Assembly: GCF_020884795.1 (NCBI RefSeq) | Contig: NZ_BBZF01000015.1 | Span: 165,328-229,327 of the forward strand | Reading direction: 5' to 3' | From: Micromonospora okii | Lineage (GTDB): Bacteria; Actinomycetota; Actinomycetes; Mycobacteriales; Micromonosporaceae | Length of the DNA stretch: 64,000 nt | Translations under genes and position numbers: made by a program | Notes under the pieces: model-generated | Database searches by the model: none | Told to the model about the DNA's origin: nothing | Seen by the model: the letters and a program-made list of their open reading frames with translations, nothing else | Shown: piece by piece, positions 34,573 to 45,278 of the stretch | Position numbering within the stretch: the first letter of the stretch is position 1 | How the letters are laid out: each line of letters begins with the position of its first letter

Positions 34573-35714
34573 CAGGCGCCCGCCTTGAGGAGGCGTGCCT
34601 CGATCGCGTCGCCGAGGCGCTCGCGCAGCTCCTCCACCGGGATCTTGTTGACCAGCTCCGCGAAGAAGCCGCGCACCACCAGGCGGCGGGCCTCGTTCTC
34701 CGGGATGCCCCGGGCCATCAGGTAGAAGAGCTGCTCGTCGTCGAAGCGGCCGGTGGCGCTGGCGTGCCCGGCCCCGGCGATCTCGCCGGTCTCGATCTCC
34801 AGGTTCGGCACCGAGTCCGCCCGCGCGCCGTCGGTGAGCAGCAGGTTCCGGTTGATCTCGTACGTGTCGGTGCCGGTCGCCTCGGCCCGGATCAGCACGT
34901 CGCCGACCCAGACGGTACGCGCGTCCGCGCCCTGCAACGCGCCCCGGTAGCCGACGTAGCTGCGGCAGTCCGGCACGTTGTGGTCGACGAACTGGCGGTG
35001 CTCCAGGTGCTGACCGCCGTCGGCGAAGTAGACGCCGTACAGCTCGGCCTCGCCGCCCCGGCCGGTGTACTCCACCGTCGTGTACTGCCGGACCAGGTCG
35101 CCGCCGAGGCTGACCTGGACGTGCACCACCCGGGCGTCGCGGCCCAGCCGGACCTTCAGGTGCTGGGCCTGCACGGCATCGGCCGCCCAGTCGGCCACCG
35201 TCACCAGGGTCAGCTTCGCCCCGTCGGCCACGGTCACCTCGACGTTGTCGGCCAGGGTCGCCGAGCCGACGTGCTCCAGCACGACGGTGGCCTCGGCGAA
35301 CCGGCCGACCTCGACGAACGTGTGCCCGAAGGCGAGCCCCTCCGCGCCGTCGCCGACCGCCCGCAGGCGCACCGCCTCGCCCGGCACCGCGTCGCCGGCC
35401 ACCTCGACCAGCAGCGCGTCGGTGGCCCCGCCGTACGCCAGCGCGCTGATCCGGTCGACCGGGGTGAGCACGCTGCCCACCCGGGGGTCGTCCGTGCCGA
35501 CCCGGGAGACGGTGACGCCCTCGGGCAGGTCGCCGTGCTCGTGCCGGACCGTGCCCGTCGCGGGCCGAGCGTCGCCGGCCAGCCCGCGCAGGCGCTTGAG
35601 CGGGGTGAAGCGCCACTCCTCCTCCCGGCCGGTGAGGGCCGGGAAGTCGGCGACGTCGTACGAGCGGAGCGCCTGCGACTTGGTGCTGGGCGGCGCGGAA
35701 GCCTGGGTAGTCAT
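34572..35714 (-). CDS. sufD: SufD scaffold subunit
   Basis: 380 residues. Recognised by the C-terminal beta-helix segment HASATGRFDDEQLFYLMARG and PENEARRLVVRGFF, shared with SufB, and by the N-terminal EEWRFTPLKRL. Forms the SufBC2D complex. Starts 53 bases after the sufB stop. Confidence 0.94.
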   Translation of the reverse strand: MTTQASAPPSTKSQALRSYDVADFPALTGREEEWRFTPLKRLRGLAGDARPATGTVRHEHGDLPEGVTVSRVGTDDPRVGSVLTPVDRISALAYGGATDALLVEVAGDAVPGEAVRLRAVGDGAEGLAFGHTFVEVGRFAEATVVLEHVGSATLADNVEVTVADGAKLTLVTVADWAADAVQAQHLKVRLGRDARVVHVQVSLGGDLVRQYTTVEYTGRGGEAELYGVYFADGGQHLEHRQFVDHNVPDCRSYVGYRGALQGADARTVWVGDVLIRAEATGTDTYEINRNLLLTDGARADSVPNLEIETGEIAGAGHASATGRFDDEQLFYLMARGIPENEARRLVVRGFFAELVNKIPVEELRERLGDAIEARLLKAGA

Positions 35715-35767
35715 CTCTTCCTTGGTCTTTGTCTACGACGACGGTGTCTTGAGCTGGGGCGGTGGCG

Positions 35768-37198
35768 TCAGCCGACCGCGCCCTCCATCTGGAGTTCGAT
35801 CAGGCGGTTGAGCTCCAGGGCGTACTCCATCGGAAGCTCCTTGGCGATCGGCTCGATGAAGCCGCGCACGATCATCGCCATCGCCTCGTCCTCGCTCAGG
35901 CCCCGGCTCATCAGGTAGAAGAGCTGGTCGTCGCTGATCTTGGAGACGGTCGCCTCGTGCCCCATCGCCACGTCGTCCTCGCGGATGTCGACGTACGGGT
36001 AGGTGTCGGAGCGGGAGATGGTGTCAACCAGCAGCGCGTCGCACTTGACCGTGCTGCGGCTGTGGGTCGAGCCCTCCAGCACCTGCACCAGGCCCCGGTA
36101 CGACGTCCGGCCGCCGCCGCGCGCGATCGACTTCGACACGATCGTCGAGGAGGTGTGCGGCGCGGCGTGCACCATCTTCGCGCCCGCGTCCTGGTGCTGG
36201 CCCTCGCCGGCCATCGCCACCGAGAGCACCTCGCCCTTGGCGTGCTCGCCGGTCATGTAGACCGCCGGGTACTTCATGGTGACCTTGGAGCCGATGTTGC
36301 CGTCCACCCACTCCATGGTCGCGCCCTCGTGGCACACGGCCCGCTTGGTGACGAGGTTGTAGACGTTGTTGGACCAGTTCTGGATGGTCGTGTAGCGGCA
36401 GCGGGCGTTCTTCTTGACGATGATCTCCACGACCGCGCTGTGCAGCGAGTCGGAGGAGTACAGCGGGGCGGTGCAGCCCTCGACGTAGTGCACGTACGCG
36501 CCCTCGTCGACGATGATCAGCGTCCGCTCGAACTGGCCCATGTTCTCGGTGTTGATCCGGAAGTACGCCTGGAGCGGGATCTCCACGTGCACGCCCTTCG
36601 GCACGTAGATGAACGAGCCGCCGGACCACACGGAGGTGTTCAGCGCGGCGAACTTGTTGTCGCCGACCGGGATCACCGTGCCGAAGTACTCCTTGAAGAT
36701 GTCCTCGTGCTCCTTGAGCGCGGTGTCGGTGTCCAGGAAGACGACGCCCTGCTCCTCGAGGTCCTCGCGGATCTTGTGGTAGACGACCTCGGACTCGTAC
36801 TGCGCCGCCACACCCGCGACCAGGCGCTGCTTCTCCGCCTCGGGGATGCCCAGCCGGTCGTAGGTGTTCTTGATGTCCTCCGGCAGGTCCTCCCAGCTCG
36901 TGGCCTGCTTCTCGGTGGACCGGACGAAGTACTTGATGTTGTCGAAGTCGATCCCGGTGAGGTCCGCGCCCCAGGACGGCATCGGCTTGCGGCCGAACAG
37001 CCGCAGACCCTTCAGCCGCAGGTCGAGCATCCAGGCCGGCTCGTTCTTCTTGGCGGAGATGTCCCGGACCACGGCCTCGTTGAGGCCACGCTGGGCGGCG
37101 GCCCCGGCGACGTCCGGGTCGGCCCAGCCGTACTCGTAGCGGCCCAGCGCGGCGAGCTGCTCATCCTGGGTCAGGGGCTGGACGGTCTGCTCGGTCAT
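35768..37198 (-). CDS. sufB: SufB scaffold subunit
   Basis: 476 residues, ATG overlapping the sufR stop (ATGA). Typical blocks: [70 protein letters not shown] and [20 protein letters not shown]. The scaffold on which the nascent cluster is built. Complete, of normal length. Confidence 0.96.
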   Translation of the reverse strand: MTEQTVQPLTQDEQLAALGRYEYGWADPDVAGAAAQRGLNEAVVRDISAKKNEPAWMLDLRLKGLRLFGRKPMPSWGADLTGIDFDNIKYFVRSTEKQATSWEDLPEDIKNTYDRLGIPEAEKQRLVAGVAAQYESEVVYHKIREDLEEQGVVFLDTDTALKEHEDIFKEYFGTVIPVGDNKFAALNTSVWSGGSFIYVPKGVHVEIPLQAYFRINTENMGQFERTLIIVDEGAYVHYVEGCTAPLYSSDSLHSAVVEIIVKKNARCRYTTIQNWSNNVYNLVTKRAVCHEGATMEWVDGNIGSKVTMKYPAVYMTGEHAKGEVLSVAMAGEGQHQDAGAKMVHAAPHTSSTIVSKSIARGGGRTSYRGLVQVLEGSTHSRSTVKCDALLVDTISRSDTYPYVDIREDDVAMGHEATVSKISDDQLFYLMSRGLSEDEAMAMIVRGFIEPIAKELPMEYALELNRLIELQMEGAVG

Positions 37199-37953
37199 CT
37201 ATCTGTCCTCACAGTGGTGACGGTTCTACCGGACTGGGCACGCCCCGGCTGGGCCGGGATGTGCGTGGTGCACACCCCGTCGCCGTGCGCGATGGTGGCC
37301 AGGCGCTGCACGTGGGTGCCGACCAGACGGGAGATGACCGCCGTCTCGGCCTCGCACAGCTGGGGAAACTCGGCGGCCACGTGCGCCACCGGGCAGTGGT
37401 GCTGGCAGAGCTGACCGCCGGAGGCGATCGTGGACGCGTTGGCAGCGTAGCCCTCGGCGGTGAGCGCCCCGGCGAGCGCCTCGGCCCGCGCCAGGGGGTC
37501 GTCGCCGGCGTCCTCCATCGCGGCGCGGCAGCGCTCCTCCAGGGCGGCGACCTGGTCGGCGGCGAACGCCTCGACCGCGTCGGAGCCCCCGCTGCGGGCG
37601 ATCCAGCGCAGCGCGGCCGTGGCGATGTTGTCGTAGTGGTGGGTGCCGCAGCGGCCCCGAGCCGCGTCGGTCAGCACGAAGACCTTCGCGGGGCGGCCCC
37701 GCCCCCGGCTGCCCCGCACGACCTGCTCGCGGGCGAGCACGTCGCCGTCGGCGAGCATCGCGTCGAGGTGCCGGCGGATCGCCGCCGGGCTGAGGCCGAG
37801 CGCCGAGCCGAGCTGCGCCGCGGTGGTCGCCCCGCGCTCCAGCAGCAGGTGGGTGACCCGGTCGCGGGTCGACAGGTCGGCGGCGGGCACGGGGGCCCCG
37901 GCGGCCGGACCGGCCGCCGGTCGCCGCCCGGGAAGCGCCGCCACGTTTTTCAC
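37195..37953 (-). CDS. sufR: SufR-type Fe-S-sensing repressor of the suf operon
   Basis: 252 residues from GTG 37953. The winged HTH covers [20 protein letters not shown] and [14 protein letters not shown], with the wing [12 protein letters not shown]-terminal cysteines C183, C187 and C200 ([19 protein letters not shown]) are the cluster ligands known in SufR. The GTG has no Shine-Dalgarno site and lies 7-8 bases from a TAACGT -10 box, so the message is probably leaderless. First gene of the operon; autoregulation is expected. Confidence 0.92.
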   Translation of the reverse strand: MKNVAALPGRRPAAGPAAGAPVPAADLSTRDRVTHLLLERGATTAAQLGSALGLSPAAIRRHLDAMLADGDVLAREQVVRGSRGRGRPAKVFVLTDAARGRCGTHHYDNIATAALRWIARSGGSDAVEAFAADQVAALEERCRAAMEDAGDDPLARAEALAGALTAEGYAANASTIASGGQLCQHHCPVAHVAAEFPQLCEAETAVISRLVGTHVQRLATIAHGDGVCTTHIPAQPGRAQSGRTVTTVRTDR

Positions 37954-37960
37954 AACGGCA

Positions 37961-37990
37961 ACGTTACGTAATTCAGGGAGGGGCCGCAAA
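37961..37990 (-). promoter_or_regulatory. suf operon promoter with candidate SufR site
   Basis: Minus-strand -10 TAACGT (37966-37961) with TTTGCG (37990-37985) as a -35 at an 18-base spacing; the start coincides with GTG 37953. The -10 lies in ACGTTACGTA (37961-37970), and the palindrome TTACGTAA spans 37964-37971. Confidence 0.55.
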
Positions 37991-38045
37991 CCCGACCCCG
38001 GTGATACGAGCCACCGGGGTGGCGGAGTCACCCGGTCGGGCTCCA

Positions 38046-38061
38046 CTACGTTGCGTAGGAT
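38046..38061 (+). promoter_or_regulatory. ctaA -10 region with candidate SufR site
   Basis: CTACG-TTG-CGTAG palindrome (38046-38058) contains ACGTTGCGTA, nearly identical to the motif at 37961. It overlaps -10 TAGGAT (38056-38061), which ends 7 bases before the GTG of ctaA. No good -35. Confidence 0.5.
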
Positions 38062-38067
38062 TCCCCC

Positions 38068-39042
38068 GTGACGCCATCCGCCCGGTTCCGGGTCTCCACC
38101 ACCGTGCTGCGCCGCCTGGCGCTCGCCTCGATCATCGCGAACGTGGCCATCGTGGTCACCGGCGGGGCGGTCCGGCTGACCGCCTCCGGCCTCGGCTGCC
38201 CCACCTGGCCCCGCTGCACCGACGAGTCGTACACGACGACGCAGGAGATGGGGGTGCACGGCGTCATCGAGTTCGGCAACCGGCTGCTCACCTTCGCCGT
38301 CGGCGCGATCGCCCTGGCCGTGGTGGTGGCCGTGCTGCTGCACGGGGCGCGCCGGAGGGCGCTGCTGCCCCTGGCGGTCGGGGTGCTGTTCGGCATCCCC
38401 GCGCAGGCCGTGGTCGGCGGCATCACCGTGCTGACCAACCTGAACCCGTGGGTGGTCGGCCTGCACTTCCTCGCCTCGATGGCGGTGATCGCGGTCGCAT
38501 ACGCGTTGTGGCGGCGCGTCGACGAGCCCGACGGCCCGGCGAGGCCCACGGTGCCCGCCCCGCTGCGGGCGCTCGCGCTGGTCACCACCGTGGTCAGCAC
38601 CGCGGTGCTGGTCATCGGCACCTGGGTCACCGGCAGCGGGCCGCACGCCGGCGACCAGGGCGCCGCCCGCAACGGCCTCGACCCGGAGTCGATCTCCCAG
38701 GTGCACGCCGACAGCGTGTTCCTGCTGCTCGGGCTCTCGGTGGCGCTGGTCTTCGCGTTCCGCGCGGTCGGCGCGCGGCGGGCGGAGCGGGCCGCCGTCG
38801 TGCTGGTCGCGGTGGAGCTGGGCCAGGGCCTGATCGGCTTCGTCCAGTACTTCACCCACGTGCCGGCCCTGCTCGTCGGCGCGCACATGCTCGGCTCGTG
38901 TCTGGTCCTCCTGGCCACCCTCGGGGTGCAGTGGTCCACCCGCGAGCGCCACCTGCCCTCCCTCAAGGGCAGCAAGCACGCCGGGCGCGCCGATTCGGCG
39001 GCTTCCGGGCCTCGGCGCGACCGGGAAGCCCTCGTTCCTTGA
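38068..39042 (+). CDS. ctaA: heme A synthase CtaA (COX15 family)
   Basis: 324 residues, GTG start, probably leaderless. About eight membrane spans. Conserved histidines: VHGVIEFGNRLLT, VVGLHFLAS, SQVHADSVF and VGAHMLGS. The extracellular loop has CPTWPRC cysteines as in type-2 CtaA. Oxidises the heme O methyl to heme A for cytochrome aa3 oxidase. Divergent from sufR; convergent with the next gene, whose stop is one base away. Confidence 0.94.
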   Translation: MTPSARFRVSTTVLRRLALASIIANVAIVVTGGAVRLTASGLGCPTWPRCTDESYTTTQEMGVHGVIEFGNRLLTFAVGAIALAVVVAVLLHGARRRALLPLAVGVLFGIPAQAVVGGITVLTNLNPWVVGLHFLASMAVIAVAYALWRRVDEPDGPARPTVPAPLRALALVTTVVSTAVLVIGTWVTGSGPHAGDQGAARNGLDPESISQVHADSVFLLLGLSVALVFAFRAVGARRAERAAVVLVAVELGQGLIGFVQYFTHVPALLVGAHMLGSCLVLLATLGVQWSTRERHLPSLKGSKHAGRADSAASGPRRDREALVP

Positions 39043-39043
39043 A

Positions 39044-39979
39044 TCAGCGCGCCGAGGCGGGCCGGTGCCGGTGGAGGTGGGTGTGGATGGCCTCCGCCAG
39101 CCGGGCGGGGGCCAGGGCGTCCTGGCCCAGGAACAGGGACGGCTCGGTCAGTTCCAGCTCGACCAGGACGGGTGAGCCGTCCGGGCCCGGGATGAGGTCG
39201 ACGCGGGCGTAGAGCAGCCGCTCCGCGCCACCGGGGACCGCCGCGAGGGCCCGCCCGGCGACAGCCGCCTGCTCGGGGGTGGCCGCGCGGGGGCTGATCT
39301 CCTCGGCCCGGTACAGCCCGTCGGGGCCCAGGTCGGGGCCGGTCAGCATCGGGCCCTTGCGGATGGCGTGGCTGAACCGGAGCCCCTCGGGGCCGGTCAG
39401 GTAGAGCAGGGCCGTCTCGCCGGCCGTGTCCACCGCCGTCAGGTACGGCTGGACCATGGCGAGGCGCCCGGCGTCCGACAGCCGCCGCAGGTGGGCCGCC
39501 GCCAGCTCGCGGTGCCCGGGGTCGGCGAGGTCGTACCGGCCGGTGTCCTGGCTTCCCGCGCTGACCGCGGGCTTGATCACGTACTCCCCGTGGGCGGGCG
39601 GCGTCCAGGTCTCCCCCGGCGCGACCCAGCCGGTCGGCACGGTGGGCACCCCGGCGGCCGACAGCTCGTCGAGGTAGCGCTTGTCGGTGTTCCAGCGCAC
39701 CACGTCGGCCGGGTTGACCAGCCGGGGCACGGTGTCGGCCCAGGCGACGAACTCGGCGCGGCGCGGCGCGTAGTCCCAGGGCGAGCGGAGCACGACCAGG
39801 TCGTGGGCGGCCCAGTCGACCGCCGGGTCGTCCCACGCGGCGATGGTGACGGCGATCCCCCGGGCCGCCAGCGGGGCGAGGACCAGGCGCTCGTCCGCGT
39901 CGAGGTCGGGCAGCTCGGCGCAGGTAACGAGAGCGACCCGGGGTTCCCCCCGGGTCGACTGGTGGTGGTGTTCGGTCAC
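39044..39979 (-). CDS. ATP-grasp family protein (RimK/glutathione-synthetase-like)
   Basis: 311 residues from GTG 39979. ATP-grasp pieces: YVIKPAVSAGSQDTGRY (nucleotide Lys and Gly-rich loop), MVQPYLTAVDTAGETALLYL, and the metal-binding end VLVELELTEPSLFL. The N-terminal domain has LRSPWDYAPRRAEF and WNTDKRYL. Such proteins ligate carboxylates to amines; relatives occur in natural-product pathways such as cycloserine. Substrate unknown. Confidence 0.85.
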   Translation of the reverse strand: MTEHHHQSTRGEPRVALVTCAELPDLDADERLVLAPLAARGIAVTIAAWDDPAVDWAAHDLVVLRSPWDYAPRRAEFVAWADTVPRLVNPADVVRWNTDKRYLDELSAAGVPTVPTGWVAPGETWTPPAHGEYVIKPAVSAGSQDTGRYDLADPGHRELAAAHLRRLSDAGRLAMVQPYLTAVDTAGETALLYLTGPEGLRFSHAIRKGPMLTGPDLGPDGLYRAEEISPRAATPEQAAVAGRALAAVPGGAERLLYARVDLIPGPDGSPVLVELELTEPSLFLGQDALAPARLAEAIHTHLHRHRPASAR

Positions 39980-39984
39980 TTATC

Positions 39985-40320
39985 TCAACGAGCCATCACG
40001 CGCCGGGCCATCGACCGCCAGAGGTCGTTGCTCGGCCGCATCTGGTCCATCAGTTCACGCTCCCAGGCGTTCTCGACGGCGACGCCCGCCTCGGCGCACG
40101 CCTCCCGCGCGGCGACGGTGTCGTCCGCGAACTGGTCGCCCCAGGCCCCGTCGGAACCCACGAGGACGATCCGCGCACCGCGCTTGCCGACGTACTCGAT
40201 GACCGCCTTCGCCCCGCCGTGGGCGGCGGCGAACGACCTGATGCCCGCGACCACGCCGCTGGGGGCCTGGTCGGTGACGGTCTGCTGAGCCGTCAGCGTC
40301 GTATCGGAACCCTCTGCCAT
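39985..40320 (-). CDS. conserved hypothetical protein, 111 aa
   Basis: ATG at 40320; stop only 5 bases before the ATP-grasp start, so cotranscribed. A polar N-terminus (TTLTAQQTVTDQAP) precedes an alpha/beta pattern: GAKAVIEYVGKRGARIVLVG, SDGAWGDQFADD, AREACAEAGVAVENAWERE. It ends MRPSNDLWRSMARRVMAR. No motif identified. The alternation suggests a small Rossmann-like fold. The tail of polar to basic residues is odd for an enzyme. Confidence 0.75.
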   Translation of the reverse strand: MAEGSDTTLTAQQTVTDQAPSGVVAGIRSFAAAHGGAKAVIEYVGKRGARIVLVGSDGAWGDQFADDTVAAREACAEAGVAVENAWERELMDQMRPSNDLWRSMARRVMAR

Positions 40321-40630
40321 ACGCGAAGCCTATGCAGAAGTCCCTGCGTATGCGCGAGAACCATGAACAATTTGTGATGCCCATTACCCGCATGTTTAGC
40401 CCCGGGCAGGGGCGATTCGACCGGTTATATCCGGACTAGGAACCGCATAGCGCCCCGGCAAAGTTACCCGTAGTGACGCAGGTTGAGCGGACCCGGCGCA
40501 GGGGATGACATTTCTCGCCACGGATGCCGAAGGCCCGACAACTCATCAATGTTCATGATTTTTCGGCGCGGCATGGCCGGGAACGGCGGCGGGCCGGGGC
40601 CAAGGCCCCGGCCCGCGTCGCGGCGACGGA
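40321..40630. other. 310-base intergenic region
   Basis: Holds the promoter of the hypothetical gene (leftward) and the ctaB terminator. It is less GC-rich than its surroundings near 40360-40450 and 40540-40565. No coding sequence, tRNA-like fold or clear promoter pair was found. Confidence 0.6.
40589..40616 (-). terminator. GC hairpin after ctaB
   Basis: Perfect 13-bp arms gcgggccggggcc/ggccccggcccgc with an AA loop, 15 bases after the ctaB stop. No T-run. Confidence 0.6.
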
Positions 40631-41614
40631 TCAGACCAGCGCGTCCACGGCGACGGCCGCGAAGACGATGGTCAGGTAGACGTACGACCAGTGGAACAGG
40701 CGCATCGGCTTGACCGCCCCGCCCGCGCGCACCTGGCGGCACAGCCTGTGCGCCTCGTACACGAAGACCCCGCCCGCGACCAGCGCGGTGACGCCGTAGA
40801 TGGGGCCCATCCCGAGCGGCCAGACGGCCAGCGAGGAGAGCAGGGTCAGCCAGGCGAAGCCGATGATCTCGGCGTTGACCCGGCGGGCCGAGGCCACCAC
40901 CGGCAGCATCGGGATGCCGGCGCGGGCGTAGTCCGCCTTGTACTTCATCGCGAGGGGGTAGAAGTGCGGCATCTGCCAGAAGAAGACCACCGCGAAGAGG
41001 GCCCACGCGGCCGGGGCCAGCGAGCCCGTCACCGCCGCCCAGCCGATGAGCACCGGGGCCGCCCCGCACGCGCCACCCCAGAAGGTGTTCTGCGCCGTGG
41101 TCCGCTTCAGCCAGAGGGTGTAGACCACGTCGTAGTAGACGATGGCGGCCAGCGTCAGCCCGGCGGCCAGCAGGTTGGTGAACGCCGCCATCAGCGCCAC
41201 CGAGATCACCGCGAGCACCAGGCCGAAGACCAGCGCGCTGCGCGGCGACACGGTGTGCGTCGGCAGCGGGCGGCGCTTCGTGCGCCGCATGAGCTGGTCG
41301 ATGTCCCGGTCGATGTAGCAGTTGAGGACGCTGGCCGCGCCGGCGGCGAGCGAGCCGCCCACCAGCACCACGGCCACGAGCCACAGCGACGGCAGCCCGC
41401 CCTCGGCGAGCATCATCGCCGGGACGGTGGTGACCAGCAGCAGCTCGACGATGCGCGGCTTGGTCAGCGAGACGTACGCCGAGACCACCGCCCGGACGTC
41501 CCGCCGCGGCGCCGCCGCGGCCGGGAGGGCCTTCGGGGCCTCGGCCACGGCCACCGTGCGCACCGGCGGCTGCCCGGCAGAGTTGCTGACGGGGCGCTCG
41601 GTGATCATGCTCAC
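40631..41614 (-). CDS. ctaB: protoheme IX farnesyltransferase (heme O synthase)
   Basis: About 327 residues. UbiA prenyltransferase motifs [15 protein letters not shown] (Asp-rich, loop 2-3) and [13 protein letters not shown] (second Asp motif region), with about nine spans. The GTG at 41614 is preferred because GGAAGG lies 8 bases upstream; the ATG at 41608 is the alternative. Converts heme B to heme O, upstream of CtaA. Divergent from tkt, the usual actinobacterial arrangement. Confidence 0.94.
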   Translation of the reverse strand: MSMITERPVSNSAGQPPVRTVAVAEAPKALPAAAAPRRDVRAVVSAYVSLTKPRIVELLLVTTVPAMMLAEGGLPSLWLVAVVLVGGSLAAGAASVLNCYIDRDIDQLMRRTKRRPLPTHTVSPRSALVFGLVLAVISVALMAAFTNLLAAGLTLAAIVYYDVVYTLWLKRTTAQNTFWGGACGAAPVLIGWAAVTGSLAPAAWALFAVVFFWQMPHFYPLAMKYKADYARAGIPMLPVVASARRVNAEIIGFAWLTLLSSLAVWPLGMGPIYGVTALVAGGVFVYEAHRLCRQVRAGGAVKPMRLFHWSYVYLTIVFAAVAVDALV

Positions 41615-41877
41615 GGGTGCCACCTTCCGGCGTCGGCAGGGGAGGTCGGGTCGGTCGGACCCGTCCGGGTCCACACACCGCCCCACACACTACGCGTCGT
41701 CGTTTTGGCTGCCCGCGCGACCCGACAACGGTGCGGGCCGTCACACTCCCGGGTGCAAGGGGCGATGGTCCCGAACCGCACCGAAACGGCATGCCGAGAT
41801 CCCAGGGTGCAGGTTTAGCACCGCTCGATAGGGTCATCACCGAGGGTTCCGCCCAACTGCCGAGGAGCACAACCATC

Positions 41878-44016
41878 GTGGCTGTCAACCGTCCCGAGCA
41901 ACCCGCACTCAACTGGTCCGACCTCGACCGCCGGGCCGTCGACCTCGTCCGCGTGCTGGCCATGGACGCCGTGGAGAAGTCCGGCAACGGCCACCCGGGC
42001 ACCGCGATGAGCCTCGCGCCCGCGGCGTACCTCCTCTTCAACCGCGTGATGCGGCACAACCCGGCCGACCCGAACTGGCCCGGCCGGGACCGCTTCGTGC
42101 TCTCCGCCGGCCACTCCAGCCTGACCCTCTACATCCAGCTCTTCCTCTCCGGCTACCCGCTGGCCCTGGACGACCTCAAGTCGCTGCGGCAGTGGGGCTC
42201 CCTCACCCCGGGGCACCCGGAGCACGGCCACACCCCGGGCGTGGAGACCACCACCGGCCCGCTGGGCCAGGGCCTGGGCAACGCGGTCGGGATGGCGATG
42301 GCCGCCCGCCGCGAGCGCGGCCTGTTCGACCCGGAGCCCGAGCCGGGCGCCTCGGTCTTCGACCACGACATCTGGTGCATCGCCTCCGACGGCGACATCG
42401 AGGAGGGCATCAGCCACGAGGCCAGCGCCCTCGCGGGGCACCAGCAGCTCGGCAACCTCTGCGTGATCTACGACGACAACGAGATCTCGATCGAGGACGA
42501 CACCCGCATCGCCAAGAGCGAGGACGTGGCGGCCCGCTACGAGGCGTACGGCTGGCACGTGCAGACCGTCGACTGGCGCGCCGGCGACGCCGACCAGGGC
42601 GACTACCACGAGGACGTCGAGGCGCTGCACCGGGCGCTGCTGGCGGCGAAGGCGGAGACCACCCGCCCCTCGTTCATCGCGCTGCGCACCATCATCGGCT
42701 GGCCCGCGCCGAACAAGAAGAACACCGGCAAGATCCACGGCTCGGCGCTCGGCGCGGACGAGGTGGCCGCCACCAAGCAGCTCCTCGGCTTCGACCCGGC
42801 GCGGACCTTCGAGGTCGAGGAGGAGGTCCTGGCCCACGCCCGCACGGTGCTGGAGCGCGGCGCGGCGGCCCAGCGGGAGTGGGAGCAGGCGTACGAGGGC
42901 TGGGCGAAGGCCGACCCGGAGCGCAAGGCGCTGTGGGACCGGATGGCCCAGCGGGCGCTGCCGCAGGGCTGGGCCGACGCGCTGCCGACCTTCCCGGCCG
43001 ACGCCAAGGGCGTCGCCACCCGGGCCGCCTCCGGCAAGGTGCTGGAGGCCCTCGCCCCGGTGCTGCCGGAGCTGTGGGGCGGCTCGGCCGACCTGGCGGA
43101 GAGCAACAACACCACCATGAAGGGCGAGCCGTCGTTCGTCCCTGCGGCGCACGCCACCAAGGACTTCCCGGGCCACGAGTACGGCCGCACGCTGCACTTC
43201 GGCATCCGCGAGCACGCCATGGGCGCGATCCTCAACGGCATCGCCCTGCACGGCGGCACCCGCCCGTACGGCGGCACCTTCCTGGTGTTCAGCGACTACA
43301 TGCGCCCCTCGGTGCGGCTCGCCGCGCTGATGAAGCTGCCGGTGGTCTACGTGTGGACGCACGACTCGATCGGCCTCGGCGAGGACGGCCCGACCCACCA
43401 GCCGGTGGAGCACCTGACCGCGCTGCGGGCCATCCCCGGGCTGGACGTGGTGCGCCCCGCCGACGCCAACGAGACCGCCTGGGCGTGGCGGCAGGCCCTG
43501 GAGCACACCGACCGGCCGACCGCGCTGGCGCTGAGCCGGCAGGCCCTGCCGACGCTGGACCGCTCGACCCTGGGCCCGGCCGAGGGCGTTGCCAAGGGCG
43601 GGTACGTGCTGGCCGAGGCCTCCAACGGTAAGCCGCAGGTGATCATCGTCGGCACCGGCTCGGAGGTGCAGCTCTGCCTCACCGCCCGGGAGCGCCTGGA
43701 GGCCGACGGCACCCCCACCCGGGTCGTCTCCATGCCCTGCCAGGAGTGGTTCTACGAGCAGGACGAGGCGTACCGGGAGTCGGTGCTGCCGCGCGGGGTA
43801 AAGGCACGGGTGAGCGTGGAGGCGGGCATCGCGATGTCCTGGCGCGGGGTCGTCGGCGACTCGGGCGAGAGCGTCAGCCTGGAGCACTACGGCGCGAGCG
43901 CCCCGCACTCCGTGCTGTTCGAGCAGTTCGGGTTCACCCCCGACCGGATCGTGGCCGCCGCGCACGCGGCGCTGACCCGGGTGGGCGACATCACCGGTTT
44001 CACGACCGGCAACTGA
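41878..44016 (+). CDS. tkt: transketolase
   Basis: 712 residues from GTG 41878 (GAGGAG about 10 bases upstream). ThDP-binding: GNGHPG near the N-terminus, [12 protein letters not shown] (here SDGDIEEG) with the Mg ligands, and the pyrimidine-domain FGIREHAMG. The donor-site [11 protein letters not shown] and the GPTHQPVEH catalytic loop are intact. Starts the pentose-phosphate operon; transfers two-carbon units between sugar phosphates. Confidence 0.96.
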   Translation: MAVNRPEQPALNWSDLDRRAVDLVRVLAMDAVEKSGNGHPGTAMSLAPAAYLLFNRVMRHNPADPNWPGRDRFVLSAGHSSLTLYIQLFLSGYPLALDDLKSLRQWGSLTPGHPEHGHTPGVETTTGPLGQGLGNAVGMAMAARRERGLFDPEPEPGASVFDHDIWCIASDGDIEEGISHEASALAGHQQLGNLCVIYDDNEISIEDDTRIAKSEDVAARYEAYGWHVQTVDWRAGDADQGDYHEDVEALHRALLAAKAETTRPSFIALRTIIGWPAPNKKNTGKIHGSALGADEVAATKQLLGFDPARTFEVEEEVLAHARTVLERGAAAQREWEQAYEGWAKADPERKALWDRMAQRALPQGWADALPTFPADAKGVATRAASGKVLEALAPVLPELWGGSADLAESNNTTMKGEPSFVPAAHATKDFPGHEYGRTLHFGIREHAMGAILNGIALHGGTRPYGGTFLVFSDYMRPSVRLAALMKLPVVYVWTHDSIGLGEDGPTHQPVEHLTALRAIPGLDVVRPADANETAWAWRQALEHTDRPTALALSRQALPTLDRSTLGPAEGVAKGGYVLAEASNGKPQVIIVGTGSEVQLCLTARERLEADGTPTRVVSMPCQEWFYEQDEAYRESVLPRGVKARVSVEAGIAMSWRGVVGDSGESVSLEHYGASAPHSVLFEQFGFTPDRIVAAAHAALTRVGDITGFTTGN

Positions 44017-44032
44017 GGGGAGCGTGGACGGC

Positions 44033-45211
44033 ATGACGGACAGGCTTAGTGAACTCACCGCCGCCGGGGTGGCGGTCTGGCTCGACGACCTCTCCCGGGT
44101 GCGGCTGAGCAGCGGCGGGCTCGACCAGCTCCGCCGGGAGCAGCACGTGGCCGGGGTGACCACCAACCCGACGATCTTCGCCAAGGCGCTCGCGGACGCC
44201 GACACCTACGACTGGCAGCTCCGCGACCTCGCCACCCGTGGGGTGGAGGTGGAGGAGTCGGTACGCATGCTCACCACGTACGACGTGCGGTGGGCCTGCG
44301 ACGTGATGCGCCCGTCGTACGACGGCAGCGACGGTGTCGACGGCCGGGTCTCCATCGAGGTGGACCCCCGGGTGGCCCACGACACCGACAAGACGGTCGC
44401 CGAGGCCAAGGCGCTGTGGTGGCTGGTCGACCGGCCGAACCTCTTCATCAAGATCCCGGCCACCGAGGCGGGCCTGCCGGCGATCACCGCGACCCTGGCC
44501 GAGGGGATCAGCGTCAACGTCACGCTGATCTTCGGCCTGGACCGGTACTCGCAGGTGATGGAGGCGTTCCTCGCCGGCCTGGAGCAGGCGAAGGCCAACG
44601 GCCACGACCTGTCGAAGATCGGCTCGGTGGCGTCGTTCTTCGTCTCCCGGGTCGACGCCGAGGTCGACAAGCGGCTGGAGAAGATCGGCTCCGACGAGGC
44701 CAAGGTGCTGCGCGGCAAGGCCGCCGTGGCCAACGCCCAGCTCGCGTACGAGCGCTACGGCGAGGTCTTCTCCTCCGACCGGTGGCAGGCCCTCGCCGAC
44801 GCCGGCGCCCACCCGCAGCGCCCGCTGTGGGCGTCCACCTCCACGAAGAACCCGGACTACCGGGACGTGATCTACGTCGAGGAGCTGATCGCGCCCGGCA
44901 CGGTCAACACCATGCCGGAGCCGGTCATCCACGCGTACGCCGACCACGGCGAGACGCGCGGGGACACGATCACCGGCGCGTACGACGCGGCCCGGAAGGT
45001 CTTCACCGACCTGGAGTCGGTCGGCGTGGACATGTCCGACGTGATCGCCACCCTGGAGCGGGAGGGCGTGGAGAAGTTCGAGGCGAGCTGGCAGGAGCTG
45101 CTCGACGGGGTCCGCAAGTCGCTCGGCGCGGCGGCGAAGGGCACCGGGCGGCCCAGCAAGGCCGCCCAGGGCAACGCGGAGGCCGCGCAGCAGGCCGGGG
45201 GCAACGCGTGA
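44033..45211 (+). CDS. tal: transaldolase
   Basis: 392 residues. ATG 44033 is chosen (GAGGGGAGC 9 bases upstream); GTG 44024 is possible. Schiff-base Lys in [13 protein letters not shown]; start region [14 protein letters not shown]-terminal [18 protein letters not shown] is a low-complexity tail beyond the fold. Typical actinobacterial class. Ends before a GC hairpin (45223-45251) in the 67-base gap to pgi. Confidence 0.95.
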   Translation: MTDRLSELTAAGVAVWLDDLSRVRLSSGGLDQLRREQHVAGVTTNPTIFAKALADADTYDWQLRDLATRGVEVEESVRMLTTYDVRWACDVMRPSYDGSDGVDGRVSIEVDPRVAHDTDKTVAEAKALWWLVDRPNLFIKIPATEAGLPAITATLAEGISVNVTLIFGLDRYSQVMEAFLAGLEQAKANGHDLSKIGSVASFFVSRVDAEVDKRLEKIGSDEAKVLRGKAAVANAQLAYERYGEVFSSDRWQALADAGAHPQRPLWASTSTKNPDYRDVIYVEELIAPGTVNTMPEPVIHAYADHGETRGDTITGAYDAARKVFTDLESVGVDMSDVIATLEREGVEKFEASWQELLDGVRKSLGAAAKGTGRPSKAAQGNAEAAQQAGGNA

Positions 45212-45278
45212 CCCACGCCCGCGGACGCGCCCCGGGGCACCGCCCCGGGGCGTCCCGTCTGCGGGCCGGGGCGGCCAC

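Noticed and set aside
45223..45251. GC hairpin between tal and pgi as a terminator
   Set aside because: The stem has a bulge and no T-run, the gap is only 67 bases, and operon continuity is expected. It may at most attenuate.
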